64,000 bases of DNA from Verpa conica (Eukaryota > Ascomycota > Pezizomycetes > Pezizales > Morchellaceae), in the NCBI GenBank assembly GCA_033030425.1, contig JAUFSD010000003.1, positions 1,798,001 through 1,862,000 of the forward strand. Reading direction: 5' to 3'. The notes below the pieces were generated by a model. The model was not told the DNA's origin and did no database searches. It saw only the letters and a list, made by a program, of their open reading frames with translations. The position numbers and the translations under genes are program-made. Positions 12,662-24,532 of the stretch are shown piece after piece. How positions within the stretch are numbered: the stretch's first letter is position 1; each line of letters opens with the position of its first letter.

Positions 12662-13831
12662 CTAAGATAGACGTGCCTTTTTAACATGGTCATCCTCCTC
12701 ATCGACTAATGTCTTCTCGTCATCAATCGCCCCCCGCTTCAAACCTTTCATCTTCCTAGATTGCATCTTATTTAGATCCTGCTTTCCGGTGTGAATGCGT
12801 CCGAGTTTATCGCCAATGATATCTGTCTCGATGTTCTTCTTTGACCTCGCCTATTCACCAAAAAAAACAACCGTTAACGATCCGAGAATCTAAGAGAAAG
12901 AGAAAGAGGGGGGAAATATCAAGATAATACGCACCTCAAGCTGCCTAGGCTTCTTAAGCGCCTCCTTCATCATCGCATCATCCGGCTCCTGCACCCTCCT
13001 AACCCTAAAATCAATCCTCGGCCCCATCTCCTCCACTTCTACCCGCGGCAACTTCTGCCCGCTCTTCTTCGTCTTGATCATATGCACCCTCATATGCACC
13101 ACCGGGCTCGGGTTCTCATCTGTAGGCTCACTCGCAGAAATACTAATGATATACTGCAACCCCTCCACATCCACAGCCTTCACCGTCTCCCCTCTGAAAA
13201 AGTCCAGAAACATCGACTTGGCGAGTTTATAGTTTGGCGCAGAGTCAAACAAGCTCCCCGTGAAGCAGATCATAGGCTTCATACCCACCGCGAATTTGGC
13301 ATTCTTGAACGACTGCAGCGGGCGGAATGTACTTTCTTCGATACCGAGCTCGATCATGTCCAGGATCTTATGGTCGAATGTGCGCGCGAATGTGATATTG
13401 TGGGGCCGTTTTTTGGAGTGTGTGGCGAGTACGAGGAATGAAGCGTCGTTTTTTGTAGAGAAGAACTCTAGTGGGGTGGCATCTTCAAAGGGGTGTACTG
13501 AATTCTTTTTGCTGAACTTGATGGCGTGGGGCTTTTTGAGAGCATGCTATAACCCCAAACAGTTAGTTGGAGAGAGGGGAATTGTAGACAGACAAGTAGA
13601 GGAATGAAAGGCAAAGAACTCACAAGATCCCCAAGAGCATGCCTGGTTAATTCGCTAGTTGATGTCCCAGAGAGAAATATTGTCTTTTTCTGGTTCTCGA
13701 CGAGCTTGGCTTCGCGGTCGTCGAGTGCACGCTTTGAGCGCGCATTGCGGGGCTTTCTGAGTAGTGTTAGCTCTCTCTACAATTTTATAAAAAAAAAATC
13801 AAAAGGGACGTACCTACACTGTGCGAATCAT
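12662..13831 (-). CDS. RPF2: ribosome production factor 2, Brix-domain protein
   Basis: Rpf2 works with Rrs1 to bring 5S RNP into pre-60S particles in the nucleolus. Four exons: 13831-13818, 13756-13624, 13546-12935 and 12850-12662, giving 315 residues. The first exon carries only 14 bases (MIRTV split). The protein shows KPRNARSKRALDDREAKLVE, the Brix core with KKTIFLSG, MIELGIEESTFRPLQSFK, KPMICFTGSLFDS, LAKSMFLDFFRGE, and the C-terminal RVEVEEMGPRIDFRVRR. A last exon gives a basic ARSKKNIETDIIGDKLGRIH tail. Every junction preserves frame and has a good GT donor and AG acceptor. It is upstream of, and on the same strand as, LCP5, another ribosome-assembly gene. Confidence 0.95.
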
Positions 13832-16786
13832 TATTGAGACCTTTCTTATTGTCGGGATGATTCTGTTTGCGGGAAGTTGGTCGGTGGGTTAATTTTTCTG
13901 CCTGTCGCAAACTTTTTTCCGTGGGTGGCTTTTCTACGCCGGGTAATCAGCTATGGGGGTTAAGTCACGAGCTTGAGAAACCTAACCCTGGAGCAGTTAT
14001 ATATAATTATCTTGGAGAGACTGCATACCTTTAGAGTTTCTTGGAAATTGAATCGTATCGTTCTTTAAAAAGGGTCGGATGTGAAAATTACAACACCTAC
14101 TCACCAAATATCACTCGAGAATTCCACTGGCTAGTGTATTGGTGGTACGTTGGTGATTATATATGTTGAGTTTTGGTAATGAATAATTAACTGTTGATTG
14201 GTAGATGAATCATGATGCATCAAGGGTTTTATATAGGTGGAAAGCTGCTTCTTGTGGGTTCTGATAAAGAAGTCACAGGCTAGTACGTGGGTTTAGGCCC
14301 TGATAAAAGACTGAACTCTGACATGGCTTAACGGATCCGAAGGATTAGAAACTACTATAATATTAGTCTCGTTCTCATCCCCAGGTCTAATTGCTGCGCA
14401 GCACCGTAGGGTCTGGTGTACGAGTCCCTCCGAGCTTGCCCAGTTCGCATTTCGGACATATTTTGGCTCGGGGGCTCTCGGGGTAAATTTGGTTCTTAGG
14501 TTTGTATGGAGCCAGTACGTAAACCTAAGTACCTATAAAAGCTCCGAGCCATCTAGAAGAGCCCCAAACTAGCTGAAAAACCCCTGACAGGCCGGGGTCT
14601 TTCAGAGGTTCTCGGAGTGTTACTTGGTACTTAGGAATATGTAGCAGCTCCACACAATCGTAAGTACCTTCGGAGGTTTTCGGGGTAGCTCCGAAAGATT
14701 TCGGGACTTTACTGCTCTAGACCCTACGGCGCTGCGCAGCAAATAATGGGTCTGGGCATGAGACTACTATAGTATAAACGTTGGGGCTGTCTCCGTTGTT
14801 CTAATCGATCGGGACCAATCTAACGGAGGATGATGATGTTGATTGAGTGATGACCTATGTATATAGCTATATATATAGACTAAGGCTAGTGTGGTTCTTG
14901 AGGCTCAGCCAGTTGTCTGCGCCACAATATTGCAAACTTTACCACTAGAATTACCCTAACCTTACTATTTCTGAGCCACGAGTCTTTAGTTTTATTAAAT
15001 CCAGAGTGTATACGTATAAGTCAATTTCAAACCTCCACCAGGGCTTTATTGAAACACCAGGCTGTCATCAACCCTAAGTATAGTACTTTGGTTAGGATGA
15101 CTCGGCCAAAGCCCAACATTTTGGTGTTCTCAGTTAGAGAATTATGCATATAATATACCAGAGTAGCTATAGTAGTATTAATTATAACATATGCACAAGG
15201 AGTATTAAGAAATCCCGAAGCTCTTGTTTCCGCTATTGGATACCGTTATGTTGATGCTTACGCTCCATAATTCCTGTACGACTGAGGTTGATTCGTATTG
15301 AGGCCCGAAGAACGGAAAAAGAAAACTAACATGGTTGTAATTAGCGCATAACCTCCCCACTTTCCTTGGCCGGTAGTTCAGTACAGATACCGAGTGAGTA
15401 TTCATGCATTATGCCAATAATGTGAGGTACCACAATGATCAAGATTCTAATCCTTGAACCATGGGCTCGGGATTGAATTTATCTCGTACCACACACCACA
15501 AGCATATACGCGCATAATTTTACGCAATTACTTCGTAGCAGTCCCACTCAACTCAGTTGTATCACTGTAAGTCCCCAAGAGAGAAAGTATGAAAAATGCA
15601 TTTAACAGTTTCGTGGAACATCAAGCCTGAGGTGTGTATAACATTCTGGGGAGTCCTTGGTAACATTCCTAAAGAACGCCTTATACCTAGTTGAAACCAT
15701 GAAAGGAGAGGCTTACTTGATGGAGTGTGTCAACCGGCAGGCGTTACGTTACGACCCGACCCGAAGATGTCTTTCTACTAGTCATAGTGGAGTCTTATTA
15801 GTTGGGCCATGTGAGATCGATAGGGCCTTCTAGCCTATACAGTACAGGAGGTAAGTTAGGGGTCACGTGCAATACACGCGGGGTTTTGATGTGTAATTTC
15901 TGGAAGGGAAAAATTCTTCCTTTCCCCCACGAATACATCTAATCGGGGTTTCGGTATCGGCCGAGGATCTCCCATGGTTCTCACCTATGGACCGGGTTCA
16001 ACCGTGACACGATTCCGGCATTTTTATTACTCCTCGTCTCCATGTTGCGGCTTTTTCCCGCAAGCCCCGTTTGGGGGCAGAAACAGATCTGAGGGAATTC
16101 TGGGGCAGGGACGTGTTTCTCCTCTTCCCCCGGGCTCCGAATTCGATAAGTTATGGCGATGTGTCTGCTTGCATGATAAGCGAAAGGTCGAGATTTTCAC
16201 CCCGCCCTGCCCAGCCAGAACCCCACGCTCTTGTTCCCGGCACGCATACCGGAGCTGCACTCGTCTCTCCACTTGATCCGCGTGGGCTGAGTGACATCCC
16301 ATCATAACCCCATCTCTGTACCCCTCCATTCCTGCGTTGAACCCCTCCAGGTACTCCCTCTACAAATCTGTTTATAGCCCAGATTCAGTATTTAAGAAGG
16401 GCGTAGAGCGCAATGGGTTGGTCTGCTGTTACTCGCAGAGTCGCTACTGGAAGTCGGTCAAATTTCCGCAATTCACCATCGATATCAGGTCTTATAGGGC
16501 TGAAATTACAGTATAACAGTACTGGTAAGCTCTATCTCTTATCGCCACCCCACTTTATAGCTAGATATTGGGGAGTTACCATACCTACATTGGTGGTACT
16601 GGGATATACGGGGGTTTCTTCCTGTGTCTACATGTAGAAATCACTAGTTGTACAGTTTGACTCATCACATCCTTAATGGGTTCTCCCCTCATTATATCTC
16701 CCCTCTTTTCGTTCAGTTAATTCATTCAAATTTATTCCCATCTAATAAAAACTCTTATCACAGCCCACCACAATCAAACCGCTGCC
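13832..16786. other. intergenic stretch and upstream region of the aminotransferase gene
   Basis: Contains the inverted-repeat element listed at 14366-14766. Overlapping short frames at 15.97-16.33 kb on both strands are compositionally richer in C/G but match no family; they are more likely the promoter/5' region of the alanine aminotransferase gene than coding. The last 150 bases before 16787 are pyrimidine-rich, as is usual for fungal promoters. No RNA gene seen. Confidence 0.5.
14366..14766. mobile_element. MITE-like element with terminal inverted repeats
   Basis: The segment GCTGCGCAGCACCGTAGGGT at 14393 is matched, in reverse complement, at 14719-14740 (one mismatch in 22). The similarity extends outward with small gaps over about 48 bases on each side. 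The arms end near similar ACTACTATA sequences that might be target duplications. The 300-base interior has no coding frame but repeats short CTCGG/CCGAG and CCTAAGTACC words, so it can fold on itself. This is the form of a small non-autonomous DNA transposon. Transposase family unknown. Confidence 0.6.
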
Positions 16787-18389
16787 ATGTCTACCTCTGC
16801 ACCCCGCAAGGCCCTCAACATTTCAAATATCAACCCTCATGTCATAAAGGCCCAATACGCCGTCCGTGGAGAGATTGCTATCAGATCAGAGGAATACCGG
16901 CAACAACTTGCTGCTGCTAAGACTTCTCCTGCTGCAGATAGTCATTCGGCTCCCCTTAGTACTACAAATTCCAACAAGCTTCCATTTGATACTGTTATCT
17001 CTGCGAATATTGGAAACCCACAGCAACTGGCTCAAAAACCCATTACATTCATCAGACAGGTTCTGAGTATCCTCGAGTATCCTGCCCTACTGGAACATAA
17101 GGGGTTGTTCCCGGCGGACGTTATAGAGAGAGCAAAATGGTTGCTGGAGCAAGTTGGGAGTGTTGGTGCTTATTCTCAGAGCCAAGGGTGCTTTGGTCTC
17201 AGAGAGAGTGTTGCAAGATTTATCGAAGGTTTACAAACCACCTCTAGCTAATATAGGCGGACTTGCTAACAAATTTCTTCAGAACGTGATGGACATTCTT
17301 CTAATCCCAACGACATCTTCCTTACCGCCGGTGCCTCCTCCGGTGTTTCTACTCTCCTGCATACCATCTGCTCATCTAAAGAAACTGGTGTTCTCATCCC
17401 TATTCCACAGTACCCACTCTACACCGCCACTCTTGCCCTTGTAAATGCTACCCCAGTCCCATATTACCTCGACGAGCCTCTGTCCTGGGGTACCGATGTT
17501 CCTGTTATCCGTGAGGAAATTACCAAAGCGAGAGCTGCTGGTATTAAGCTGCGCTCGATCGTCGTCATCAACCCTGGAAACCCGACTGGTGCCACTCTGA
17601 CTGAGCAAAATATTGCCGACGTTATTACTCTTGCTGCCGAAGAGCATCTTGTCATCATGGCCGATGAGGTTTACCAGACAAATGTCTACCAGGGCGAGTT
17701 CCATTCATTCAAGAAGGTCCTGAGGAATTTGCAAAAACAGACCCCTGGGAAGTATGACCATGTGGAGCTGGTGAGCTTTCACTCTGTTTCAAAGGGTATG
17801 GTCGGCGAATGTGGGCACCGTGGGGGATACTTTGAGCTAGTCGGATTCGATAAGGAAGTACAAGCACAGATTTATAAGCTTGTTTCTATCACACTATGCC
17901 CACCAGTCATTGGCCAATGTCTAGTTGAACTTATGGTCAACCCTCCAAAGAAGGGTAGTGAGTCGTATGGTTTGTACGAGAAAGAATACAATGGTAATGC
18001 CGATACTCTATTGCTATTGTACTATACTAATTTCTTCGACTATAGGTATTTACGAAAGTCTCAAGCAACGTTCCCAGGCGCTGCACAAGGCATTCGGCAA
18101 GATGCGTGGCGTATCTTGCCAAGATCCTCTTGGTGCCATGTACCTCTTCCCAACGATAACAATCCCGCCTAAGGCCATCGAAGCTGCTGAAAAAGAGGGG
18201 AGGAAACCCGATGAGTTTTACTGTATGAGAGTGCTTGACGCTACTGGAATCTGTATCGTTCCAGGGTCTGGTTTCGGACAGAGAGAGGGGAGCTGGCATT
18301 TCAGGACCACCTTTTTGGCGCCGGGAGTCGAATGGGTGGGGAGACTTGAAAGGTTCCACGAGGCATTTATGACGGAGTTTGATGGTTAA
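16787..18389 (+). CDS. alanine aminotransferase (class I/II PLP-dependent)
   Basis: Interconverts alanine and 2-oxoglutarate with pyruvate and glutamate, using pyridoxal phosphate. Three exons, 16787-17228, 17283-17993 and 18046-18389, give 498 residues, the normal length. The N-terminal MSTSAPRKALNISNINPHVI, ANIGNPQQLAQKPITFIRQV, GAYSQSQGCFGLRESVARFI, TAGASSGVSTLLHTIC, VINPGNPTGATL, MADEVYQTNVY and the PLP-lysine segment SFHSVSKGMVGECGHRGGY (Lys about residue 318) are all diagnostic of alanine rather than other transaminases. The C-terminal substrate arginine lies in WHFRTTFLAPG. Introns are 54 and 52 bases with CTAAC/CTAAT branch sites. There is no obvious mitochondrial presequence, so a cytosolic form is likely. 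Confidence 0.95.
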
Positions 18390-18972
18390 GATGACGGCTG
18401 GACTGGTAACTGAGCTACTTAGATTTTCTGCGTTTAATTTGTCTCTTATATTGATTGTTAGAGCGGTGTTTTTGGGAATTGATACCACTCATATCTGTTA
18501 TAAATGCTCCTCTTATACTGGAATAGCTTGCTAGCATCAGCAAATATATAAATTTCCAGCAAGAATTTAACCAAAGTAGATTATTAGGCTTTAGACACTC
18601 TTAATCCTAGGTAACGGTGCACGATAGTGTGTATCTACACTCATGCTATAAGAATAGATAAGATATTTTTAGTATAGCCATGTCTAACAACTTAGTTCTT
18701 TAGCCCTTCAACGTAACGTAGCTGCCTAAACTTAAAAAAGCATTAGATTACAAAGAAGGCAAAAATATATGGATGTTAATGAATATATAGACTAATTTAT
18801 ATGATTTTCCACTGCTATGATGCTGTTGGGGAGTTGATTACACTTGGACTAGGGGCTCTGGAAATTGCACTTGTTAGACACGACTGTGTATGTACATATT
18901 TGAAGGCTTGATATTCATTACGTTTTCTCAGATTAAACTAGCTGAACAACCAGAGACACCGGAATTAAAATA
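18390..18972. other. convergent intergenic region
   Basis: Lies between the 3' ends of the aminotransferase (+) and Hsp70-like (-) genes. AT-rich with TATATA and AATAAA-like words suitable for 3' end formation; nothing else seen. Confidence 0.5.
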
Positions 18973-21437
18973 TCAATAAGAAATTTTGGTCTCGCCACAA
19001 CATTTCCCCTTGTACATGCTCTCAAACTTCAAATCCGCTGAACCTATGATCATATCTATTGTAAAGTAGCCGCGCATCATACTTCTCGGGTTCTTTTTAG
19101 GGGCTAATATATTTTTGACTCCCCCTCCCGGCTTGAAGAACTGGAAATCGGAGTTTGGTAAAGAACTTAGGTCGTAGATGACCGTGCCTTCATCAGTTAC
19201 ATCTAAGTTTTTCAAAAGTTCACATATTAGCCCTATTTAGAGAAAGTGGTAATAGGTAGCCGTACTCGGGTCTTTGGCGCTATCTGGCGCATTTTCGAAT
19301 TTACACCCTTTAATGATCAATTTGCGAATTTTACTTTTATGCTGGAAATTTGCTGAATATGGAACTGAGATACGTCGTCCAGTTTCGATCTCTTCTCCCT
19401 ATATATATAGATATGAGAATGATTAATTTTTTTAGCCGCTTATTATACCCTAGCCGGTTGATTCTAGAAAATGAAAAATAGATACTTGCCCTCCTTGCAA
19501 ACCACACTACGTGGTCCTTTGTCAATTTTGCCCCATCAAAACGGTCAACATATGCGTCTTTTTCGTCGTGGACTCCCTCTATGAAAGCAGTACTTAGACG
19601 CACGCCGTAGTGTTGCGTCAGCTTTCTGGCTTGAACGATACTTTCCATCCCGTCTATAACAGCCCCTCGGACCACAGCGGACCACCTAAACAGATCAGCA
19701 TCCAGGAGATTAAAATCTAGAGAGGGTGTAAGCATACGATTCTTTTGGGTTGATTACAGTGATTGGGCGTGGCCGGGTTTGGGCCCATTCTTTGACTTTC
19801 TTGTATAAGTATTGTGATTCGCCGAATCCTCCGACCAGGAGGATTGTCTGCCAACGATAGCTGTTAGTGGGAATTTCTACTGGATGCTAATTCCTCAATG
19901 CAGAAAACTTGCCGATACTTCGTTCCCGGAATCTGAACCGCTTGCATCCGTAACTTGTTGAGAGATCAACGAGATAATTTGTTTGACAACTGGATCAAAT
20001 AATGCGGTCATATCTTTACTATACGGGATGTTATAAAAAATCATCCAATATCATGGTAGAGTAGCTGGTGGAGTTAGGACTTTCTACTCACCTCGTGAGT
20101 TTGAGTTCGTTATCTTCGATTCCATTCTTGACGCTATCTACTGCAAATCCTAGAGGAATCAACCATGATTGCTCCTCGGACGACGTCCCAAAGCTCCTCT
20201 TAGCCGCTTCAAAGGCTGTCATCAAGGTGCTGCCACGTCCTTTCTTCTTTGGTTTCCAGTCATTGATGAGCTTTCCGACGCGAGCTTCGAGAAGTTTCAA
20301 GAATGCCCGGTCGATTGTCGTTGAGCCACATTTACCTCCTGTCAATATAAGTATTAGTGAATTGGGTTCTGCAAAGGTGATTTGAACTGAGGTTGACGGT
20401 TTAATATTGGCTTACCATTTCCCACCACTGCTTCCTTCACAAGTAGCTTTGGGTTAGTTTGGCTAATAGTATACGTAACTAAATCCTAGATTGAAAACAT
20501 CCTGCTTAATACTTTGTCATAAACTTACGTGTTCAAGCAAAGAAACTTACGACTGTACCGCCACCTGCATCGCAAACAACAATACGCTCTCCAACCTAAA
20601 ATAATGAATGATATTAGTAGCTATTGGAAATTATTTTGTAAATCATAGAAGAAATAAAGTACCTGCAATGGGCTGCTTGAATCTTTCCTTCTTGAGTATA
20701 CATCTCTCAGACAGTAGGATGCCGCCGCCTCGGGCTCAGAAATCATGGTTATTGTATCTCCAGGTCTAGATGTGAATCCAGCTCTCTTTGCCGCCTCACA
20801 CGTCGCGTCCTGAGCCTCATGACTCCAGATAGCCGGGGTAGTTAAGACAAACTGAATCGGTGTACTATTGAGTGAGTTTATGGCTCGGATTGAAAGTTGG
20901 TCCATAATATGATCATATAAGAGCTTTAGGTAATCAGTCGTGACATCAAGAGCACTCTTGTCAGGCGGTAGTTGAAGCACTGCATTTGGATTCCCGGCAT
21001 CGATGGCAGACCCCAAATCCGGGTCGTCGTAATTAGTTGCCCCTGTCTTTGCATCCAGCAAGAGCTTGAAGCAGCCATAACGTCTAGAGCCCGCAGACAG
21101 TTGGTACCCCCAAAGTGTCTTGTCACCTTCGTAACTAATTTCAGTTGGCGCTTTATCAATGTTTTTAACGCCGTAACCGCCACCCGATCCAGGCCATGTT
21201 CTAATGACCTCAATGTCGGTGTAGTGGGGGACACTTGTGTGAAGATAGGCGACTCCTACACGTCTCGGTTTACCGCCGGTCAGTAATTCACAACTGAGAC
21301 TGATGTGGGAACTACAAACTTACCGGAGTATGTTGTTCCATAGTCGACTATAATCACAAAGATCAGCGGACACCCACTTATAGGGGGGGGGGAAACTACT
21401 TACCACCAACAACAAATCTATGTCGCTCGTCCGCCAT
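18973..21437 (-). CDS. Hsp70-like actin-fold ATPase (fungal HSPA12-like family)
   Basis: Member of the divergent Hsp70/actin-fold family common and multiplied in filamentous fungi; molecular role unknown. My model has 11 exons: 21437-21404, 21347-21324, 21255-20663, 20595-20551, 20485-20416, 20338-20092, 20018-19919, 19847-19738, 19685-19490, 19398-19266 and 19232-18973, giving 603 residues. ATP-binding signatures are in order: phosphate 1 VVGVDYGTTYSG at the N-terminus, ISEPEAAASYCL, phosphate 2 VVCDAGGGTVDLVTY, the GGKCGSTTIDRAF segment, adenosine motif LLVGGFGESQYLY and SWSAVVRGAV. The C-terminal beta-rich part ends near IIGSADLKFESMYKGK. Two junctions are odd: the intron after WFARR appears to start with GCAAGT, and the next one would be only 33 bases. 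It is divergent from the coiled-coil gene at 22144, 706 bases away. Confidence 0.85.
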
Positions 21438-22143
21438 TTTAATTTTGTAGACGTTTCGTTTTGTATAGAATCCTTGATGATTGAGTCCGAGATCGAGGTG
21501 TAAGCCTCCTGTCCTGTGGTTATACTGTTTTTATCTGCAGAAGGCTGTATCATTATGTTATGTAGAAATTAGGCAGTGGTGGCGTACGTAAGGGAGGCCG
21601 TATAGCATATGCATAGTTATTTACTTAATAGGTGGAAAACAGGTAATATCTAGCTGGCTCTGCAGAAGTCTGCAGCCTTGCCCATGTACTTATGATTAAT
21701 TCATTCATTCATTCTGCTGCCTTGCAGTTCTACTTGGCCCGCTACCCGATCGAGAGCTAAAGTGGTGATTCGGCTCAGGCAACCAGTTCCAATTAATTGG
21801 CTGCTCAATACCGATAAAGATAAAAAGCGGGGTATATACGTATACTCCAATACCACGTAGCATGCCAAAAAACCCATAGGCTTGACTGAGGCTGATTATA
21901 GATATCCCCCATGAGATTTTAAACATTCATCCAACGAATCCGGAATCTGGCATGGGAGGCAAGGCTAGACAAACATCTCCAAGAGACGTATAGCAATACA
22001 TATCTCCCTCCTCTTTTCCCTTGCAAAGAACAGACCGATTTACAGTACTTCCAAAAGAACACGTGTCCTGAAACTGCACTCGTTTCTTGCCTCGATCCTT
22101 TACTAGAATCCCTTTTCCCTCCGCTGGAGGAGCCAAACATTCC

Positions 22144-23332
22144 ATGAGTACTACGCGGCTACGCCCCCAGGGGGGTGGCACCCCTGCAATATCACTGGAG
22201 AGACTGCAGTATCTTGAACAGGTCGAAGTACAGTTTCGCGACCTCGAAGTCGGATACAATAATCTAGAGAGAAAGTTCCAGGAACTCGAAGAGAGGTTTC
22301 GAGAGGAACGAGAGGAGGTGAGGCGACTACAAGCGGTAGACTTCTCGAGAGGGAAAAAAGACGACTCAAGGCCGCATGATAGCATCAGTCAATCATTGGA
22401 TGAAGTATTTAGAAAATCGGTACACTGGGCTCGCGAGTACTTCAGGATCGATTTGAAGGACTTCCAAATTGAAAGATTTCCAGCCTTCGAGAGGGAACTC
22501 CGGCGGGTCTCGTGGAACAATAGCGGTTGGAGAAAAAAAAAACACTTGAACGTTAGCCATCTAGTCCAAGCAGCTGTGGCAGAGCGTTTGGCGACGAGGT
22601 TTTTTACGGATCCATTTGCAGGATGCGAAAAAAGCCTTCGGAAAAATTGCAACGATATCTATAAAGCTATGCTTGAAGGTTGGCAGTGCTTGATGCTGTT
22701 TATAATATTTATATATCCCCCAATTCGCTAATAGTCCTTTAGAAAATAGAGGGGAGGCAAACCAGTGGCGAGCCACGACTTTATCGGCGTACGAAAAATT
22801 TAAGAAATGGCCTCCTCCTTCCTCTTCTGCCCCCTCTCCCTCTCCCCCTACCTCTCCTTCTTCACTTTTTTCGCTACCCGGATCGTACAAAGCTACCCCC
22901 CGGTCTATAGCTTGGTACCACACCCAATATCATGAAACTGTTTTCAATGAAATCGAATCGATTGTTGGTCCTATCGCAAACAAATACTTCCCTAAACGGA
23001 AAGATGAAGAGAGGCACCGGAAATGCAGGGAATTTATCAAGGCAGCTGGCGAGCTGGCAGTTGAGTTGGGAAGCCATGCTGCAGAACTGAAGGTTTTCGG
23101 CAAGCCCTGGTTTGAAGGGCCAGAACAGAAGCGTTTATTCTATTGTGAAGACGAACGGATGAAGGACCGATTTGACGAGGAGGATATTAACCCCGATGAA
23201 AAACCGACCATAGATATTATCCTTAGGCCCTGTTTAATGAAGTATGGAAACGACAAAGGCGAGGACTACGAAAAGTCTTGTGTCTGGGTTCCGGCCCTCG
23301 TAGACCTCAAAAGACCACCCCCTAAGCCCTAG
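22144..23332 (+). CDS. coiled-coil protein of an uncharacterised fungal family
   Basis: Two exons, 22144-22678 and 22743-23332, joined by a 64-base intron, give 374 residues. The ATG at 22144 is chosen because the longer frame begins only at a TTG. Residues about 18-63 form a charged heptad coiled coil (LEQVEVQFRDLEVGYNNLER and following). Then come a folded-looking segment, a Pro/Ser-rich linker (about 202-225) and a C-terminal module with AELAVELGSHAAELKVF and CVWVPALVDL. This C-terminal pattern (acidic stretch, then a YGNDKGEDYEK..VWVPA-like end) recurs in many uncharacterised fungal proteins in my recollection; no function is known to me. It is divergently paired with the Hsp70-like ATPase, which may or may not be meaningful. 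Confidence 0.75.
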
Positions 23333-23890
23333 TTCCCAAGCCCCCAAACTCAGGTCTTTGTGGCAGCACTTTTGTGGCCGTTTGGAATTTCTCTATTTCT
23401 GGGTCTCGTATATCCTTATGGAAATTTTCTTTAAATTAGTCGAACGTTTTCCGACCAGGCTGTAAATACATGTGCATGTGTTAATAAGGATATACCCAAG
23501 GATTTTGTATAAAGTATTATCGACCAATGGATAGATAACAATCAACATAATCTTCCGAGCTACTACCCATACCGAAGCCCCTTCAAGTTTATTATCGAAC
23601 CCTAGGATCTAGTTGGACTCTAATAGCTTCTCCACCAAACAACAAAATACATCTCTTTACTCTAAAGCTTTTCCTTCACTATATCCTATGGATCTCGTTA
23701 GCCATAGTCCTTACTACCGCCTTTAAGTATGCGTAAGATATGGAATGAAAACTCTACTCTCGTAATGGGTAGGGACAGCTCTACAAAGAGGGAGCTTAGT
23801 ATGTATCCCCTGCTAATATAGATCCACTCTCCGCCTCCCTGCTCCCTGATCCTTGCATCTTTTTAACTAAATATTTTACAATTGGACTAT

Positions 23891-24315
23891 ATGGCTAAAC
23901 AATTATCGATAGGTCTAGCAGACATAAAGCCTAGGCCTGCTAACCTAAAACGAAGTTTGTTTACATGGGTTCAGGGCAAAATCTTTAAAGGTGGACATAC
24001 GCACCAAGAAGTCACACTAGGTTTCGAAGGTATGATTGATGTCTTACCTATGCCGATCTATCCTGATGAAAATGAATCAATAGAATTTTGGAATGGGATA
24101 GCCGAAATTGGTACACCCCCCCAAGCTTTCGTTATCACTATCCAGGCCTTACTAACGCCACGTATTGTAAAACAGACAAAAAAAAAGAAACCCGGGTTGA
24201 ATATTTCAAGCGTTTCTGGAACTGGATAAAGGGTGTTTTCCCTTGTCTTAATCGCTCAAAGGTGAAGAAAGTCTATGATGAAAAAGGATCTTGGCAAGAC
24301 GCAAAAGATCAATGA
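23891..24315 (+). pseudogene. small unknown gene broken or shifted at an A9 run
   Basis: A frame opening at ATG 23891 (MAKQLSIGLADIKPRP) reads well through FTWVQGKIFKGG, QEVTLGFEGMIDVLPMPIYP and EFWNGIAEIGTPPQAFVITI, then ends soon after a run of nine adenines (24178-24186). In the adjacent frame, reading on from the same A-run gives a protein-like ending (VEYFKRFWNWIKGVFPCLNR, then KKVYDEKGSWQDAKDQ and a stop at 24315). No intron would join them. So either one base was lost or gained in the homopolymer (mutation or sequencing error), or the short version ending at 24229 is the true product. I do not recognise the family. Confidence 0.4.
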
Positions 24316-24532
24316 TGTCACCTTCAACTAGCTACCTCTTTGCTTTTATATATATATATAGCTTGATCAGTTGGTTTATTGGTAGGTTATAATGTTAATT
24401 GACAAGGGAAATTTGGTTTGAATGTTTCCCGCTCCTATTGTACCTAGACTTAATGGTATTTCTTCTATACACTACAGTATAATACAATTAAAAGTCACCT
24501 AATATGTATACCTTCCCTGCTGTAAACAACAT

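Noticed and set aside
16027..16329. Overlapping 78-100 codon frames on both strands upstream of the aminotransferase
   Set aside because: Mutually overlapping, no motif, and in the position expected for promoter and 5' untranslated sequence.
19686..19737. MLTPSLDFNLLDADLF as an N-terminus of a separate protein
   Set aside because: This is a 52-base intron of the Hsp70-like gene with a CTGAT branch site and TTTAG acceptor.
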